A DNA stretch of 7,283 nucleotides from JAGVPT01 sp035500675 (GTDB taxonomy: Bacteria > Bacteroidota > Ignavibacteria > UBA10030 > UBA8401). Positions 5,667-7,283 of the stretch are shown in pieces. The stretch spans positions 1 through 7,283 of the forward strand of contig DATJXA010000110.1 in assembly GCA_035500675.1 (NCBI GenBank), in the 5' to 3' direction. The translations under genes and the position numbers were made by a program. The first letter of the stretch is position 1. Every line of letters starts with the position of its first letter. Below the pieces are notes generated by a model. The model was given only the letters and a program-made list of their open reading frames with translations, was not told where the DNA came from and did no database searches.

Positions 5667-5796
5667 GGTGCTGTTACAGTTTGGATGCCCGCCAAGAACT
5701 TGCGGGCATGACGATGCGCAGGGTTCGTCATTCCCGAATGTTTTTATCGGGAATCCGCATACCGGCTAATTAGAACATTCAAACTGTATCACTACC
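5667..5796. mobile_element. MITE-like element 3 (130 bp, non-coding, hairpin-rich)
   Basis: The ends GGTGCTGTTACAGTTTG (5667-5683) and CAAACTGTATCACTACC (5780-5796) are inverted repeats, 14 of 17 matched. The symmetry continues outward to about 5657 and 5806 with 22 of 27 positions matched. Two hairpins lie inside: ATGCCCGC (5685-5692) with GCGGGCAT (5702-5709), and ATTCCCGA (5730-5737) with TCGGGAAT (5747-5754). The ATTCCCG...CGGGAAT type hairpin is, from general knowledge, a common dispersed intergenic repeat in many bacteria. No direct flanking repeat was found. The ends share GGTAGTG-like bases and the AGTTTG block with element 2. Confidence 0.5.
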
Positions 5797-5957
5797 GTCA
5801 CCTCGGAGTGATTGACTCTCGGACCATTTTTTGGTAATTTCTATAGTAGGGACAATTAGAGCAGAAAAAATTTTTAGGGGGGAACTCTTCCTGGCTTTTT
5901 GGGTTAAACAATACAAATCGAAGTAACTTCTAAGTGATCCATTCTTAAAATTACATG
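5797..5957 (+). promoter_or_regulatory. Upstream region of the peroxiredoxin genes with a candidate promoter
   Basis: No open frame or repeat is evident in most of this stretch. A candidate promoter has TTGACT (5812-5817), then a 17-bp spacer and TAATTT (5835-5840). The better -10 match TATAGT (5842-5847) is 24 bp from the -35, which is too far. The assignment is therefore tentative. An A/T-run palindrome (AAAAAATTTTT, 5865-5875) and a G-run (5877-5882) follow, of unknown meaning. Confidence 0.35.
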
Positions 5958-5970
5958 AAAGGATTCCGCG

Positions 5971-6438
5971 ATGGCTGTTTCTGTCGGAGCAAAGGCTCCA
6001 GTGTTTACGCTTGTTGACACAACGAAAACCCCCCGCTCACCGATTTCGGAATTCGCCGGGAAAAAGATTGTCCTCCTCTTCTATCCGGGCGCATTTACCG
6101 GCGTCTGCGACAAAGAGATGTGCAATTTCCGCGATTCAATGTCGGCTTACAATTCTTTGAACGCGCAGGTGATCGGGATCAGCGTCGATAGTCCGTGGGC
6201 AAACAAAGCGTTTGCAGAACACTACAAACTCAATTTTCCGCTTCTTTCCGATTTCGATAGAGCGGTGATCAAGCAATTCGGAATTGTCTTTGAAGGACTG
6301 GGCGGAATAAAAGGGTACAATGTCGCAAAGCGGGCGGTCTATGTGATCAACGAAAAAGGAAACGTTTCCTACGCGTGGGTAACGGAAACGCCGGGCGTCG
6401 AGCCCCCGTACGACGAAGTGAAGAAAGCGGTCGGGTGA
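5971..6438 (+). CDS. Thiol peroxidase, peroxiredoxin (AhpE/PrxQ-like redoxin)
   Basis: Cytosolic peroxiredoxin that reduces hydrogen peroxide or organic peroxides with a cysteine thiol. The thioredoxin-fold redoxin domain fills all 155 residues. The active-site motif P-x3-T-x2-C reads PGAFTGVC (P39, T43, peroxidatic C46), the AhpE-style sequence. A second cysteine, C51 (CDKEMC), stands at the resolving position found in Bcp/PrxQ enzymes, so an intramolecular disulfide mechanism is plausible. The conserved active-site Arg is R121 in AKRAVYVI. The start ATG has AAAGGA (5958-5963) 7 nt upstream. The gene is immediately followed by a second peroxiredoxin, translationally coupled. The two share the same cysteine positions but only moderate overall sequence, so they are diverged paralogues rather than a recent duplication. 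The exact subfamily is uncertain. Confidence 0.9.
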   Translation: MAVSVGAKAPVFTLVDTTKTPRSPISEFAGKKIVLLFYPGAFTGVCDKEMCNFRDSMSAYNSLNAQVIGISVDSPWANKAFAEHYKLNFPLLSDFDRAVIKQFGIVFEGLGGIKGYNVAKRAVYVINEKGNVSYAWVTETPGVEPPYDEVKKAVG

Positions 6439-6443
6439 AAGCA

Positions 6444-6902
6444 ATGGCTGAGCTACAGGTCGGCGACAAGGCGCCGGACTTTTCATTGTATGGCGACGAC
6501 GGAGAAAGGCATAGTCTTAGCGCGCTGAAAGGGAAAAAAGTCGTTTTGTATTTCTATCCAAAAGACGACACGTCCGGCTGCACGAAAGAGGCCTGTTCGT
6601 TCCGCGATAACCTGTCGTCGTTGAAGAAAAAGGGAGCGGTTGTGGTCGGCATAAGCGCCGACAGCGTCAATTCGCACAAGAAGTTCATCTCAAAATATGA
6701 TTTGAACTTCGCCCTTCTCAGCGACGAGTCAAGGGACGTGGTCGAGGCGTACGGCGTGTGGAAAAAGAAGAGCTTCATGGGGAGAAACTATATGGGGATC
6801 GAGAGGACGACCTTCATCATCGATGAAGCGGGAAAAATTGCTGCGATCTTCCGCAAGGTTAAAGTCGACGGACACACAGAGGAAGTTCTTAACGCACTCT
6901 GA
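6444..6902 (+). CDS. bcp: Thioredoxin-dependent thiol peroxidase, Bcp/PrxQ
   Basis: Canonical bacterioferritin comigratory protein, a peroxiredoxin reducing hydroperoxides at the expense of thioredoxin. The 152-residue product starts MAELQVGDKAPDFSL and contains YPKDDTSGCTKEACSFRD, with P39, T43, peroxidatic C46 and resolving C51, plus R121 in IERTTFIIDEAGKI. Length is normal. I chose ATG 6444, which gives the family's usual N-terminus. An in-frame GTG at 6435 overlaps the previous stop as GTGA and could add three residues. A longer frame from 6375 is unlikely because its extra N-terminus lies wholly within the preceding gene and has no family similarity. It lies 5 bp after the first peroxiredoxin, so the two are co-transcribed. 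The duplicate activity may serve different peroxides or reductants. Confidence 0.95.
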   Translation: MAELQVGDKAPDFSLYGDDGERHSLSALKGKKVVLYFYPKDDTSGCTKEACSFRDNLSSLKKKGAVVVGISADSVNSHKKFISKYDLNFALLSDESRDVVEAYGVWKKKSFMGRNYMGIERTTFIIDEAGKIAAIFRKVKVDGHTEEVLNAL

Positions 6903-6909
6903 ACAATGC

Positions 6910-6934
6910 CTCCGGCCCGGAGTTCTTCGCCGGA
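6910..6934 (+). terminator. Weak hairpin after bcp
   Basis: CTCCG (6910-6914) can pair with CGGAG (6918-6922) around a 3-nt loop. Alternatively TCCGGC (6911-6916) can pair with GCCGGA (6929-6934), followed by TTTATC. Neither has a strong U-tract. At best this is a weak or leaky terminator between bcp and the pterin synthase gene, so read-through into the next gene is likely. Confidence 0.25.
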
Positions 6935-6966
6935 TTTATCTATGAAGATTTTTTCATGGAGAGAAA

Positions 6967-7283
6967 ATGATGTACGTGACACGGAAGGCGCATTTTAGCG
7001 CAGCGCACCGGCTCTTTAACCCTGCGTTTTCCGATGAAAAAAATTTAGAGGTGTACGACAAATGCGCAAACCCGAACGGGCACGGACATAACTATAACCT
7101 CGAGATCACAGTGGCAGGTGATCCCGATCCCGAAACCGGTTATGTCATCGACTTGAAGCGGCTGAAAAAAATTATCGAGGAATATTTCGTCAGCAAGGTC
7201 GATCATAAACATCTTAATTACGACGTTGATTTTCTCAAGGGAGTGATCCCCACCGCGGAGAACATCGCGAAAGCATGCTGGGA
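6967..7283 (+). CDS. 6-pyruvoyl-tetrahydropterin synthase / QueD family, 3'-truncated by window end
   Basis: 105 residues are visible before the window ends. This T-fold zinc enzyme family converts 7,8-dihydroneopterin triphosphate to 6-pyruvoyl-tetrahydropterin (PTPS) or 6-carboxy-tetrahydropterin (QueD, queuosine pathway). The zinc ligands are seen as H14 in HFSAAHRL and H39/H41 in NGHGHNY. The catalytic Cys is C33, and the Asp/His pair of the family is D79-H80 in KVDHKHLN. The spacing C-x5-HGH (CANPNGHGH) and the block SDEKNLEVYDKCANPNGHGHNY resemble animal PTPS, which has C-x5-HGH, rather than E. coli QueD (C-x3-HGH). This suggests a role in tetrahydrobiopterin-type pterins, though queuosine synthesis is not excluded. 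Two adjacent ATGs (6967, 6970) are possible starts. GGAG (6958-6961) lies 5 or 8 nt before them. Confidence 0.9.
   Translation, partial: MMYVTRKAHFSAAHRLFNPAFSDEKNLEVYDKCANPNGHGHNYNLEITVAGDPDPETGYVIDLKRLKKIIEEYFVSKVDHKHLNYDVDFLKGVIPTAENIAKACW

Noticed and set aside
5531..5796. Composite transposon formed by elements 2 and 3
   Set aside because: The 8 bp on the outer sides (5523-5530 and 5797-5804) do not match, and there is no cargo gene between the elements.
5386..5806. CRISPR array
   Set aside because: The repeats are inverted, differ in sequence and have no regular direct-repeat/spacer periodicity. No cas gene is present.
6375..6443. N-terminal extension of bcp from 6375
   Set aside because: The extra residues lie entirely in the preceding peroxiredoxin gene in another frame and have no redoxin similarity. 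MAELQVGDKAPDF is the usual Bcp start.

Overview
The window looks like ordinary chromosome of a bacterium near the Bacteroidota/Chlorobi/Ignavibacteria group. This rests on a RecA core of Bacteroidota/Chlorobi style, roughly 50% G+C by eye, the gene order pgsA-pgpA-cinA-thpR-recA-recX, and a zinc-ribbon L28. The phylum is inference, not proven. There is no transposase, CRISPR array, tRNA or rRNA gene.

Layout. Bases 1-5303 lie on the minus strand. Read in transcription order they are: rpmB (ribosomal protein L28) with its own promoter and a clear intrinsic terminator; pgsA and pgpA, overlapping, the last two steps of phosphatidylglycerol synthesis; a 181-bp gap with a degenerate inverted repeat; then a tight run of cinA (NMN amidohydrolase), thpR (2',3'-cyclic phosphodiesterase-like), recA and recX, with gaps of 5, 8 and 3 bp; and the start of an unidentified membrane-anchored or exported protein, 2 bp after recX. 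Bases 5971-7283 lie on the plus strand: two tandem, coupled peroxiredoxins (an AhpE/PrxQ-like one and a canonical Bcp), then the 5' part of an animal-type 6-pyruvoyl-tetrahydropterin synthase gene that runs off the end.

The 667-bp divergent intergenic region between rpmB and the peroxiredoxins (5304-5970) is the least ordinary part. It holds three non-coding inverted-repeat elements of about 130 bp in a row (5386-5516, 5531-5658, 5667-5796). Their termini are related (GGTAGTG...), and each carries its own internal palindromes or hairpins. The first is flanked by an 8-9 bp direct repeat (AAATAATC, then G on both sides), as expected of a target-site duplication, so it looks like a MITE inserted just upstream of the rpmB promoter. 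No transposase is present, so any mobility would be in trans.

Functionally the window combines housekeeping (translation, membrane phospholipid, recombination, peroxide defence) with a repeat-dense island. No new multi-gene system was found. The MITE cluster and the animal-type pterin synthase are the best leads.
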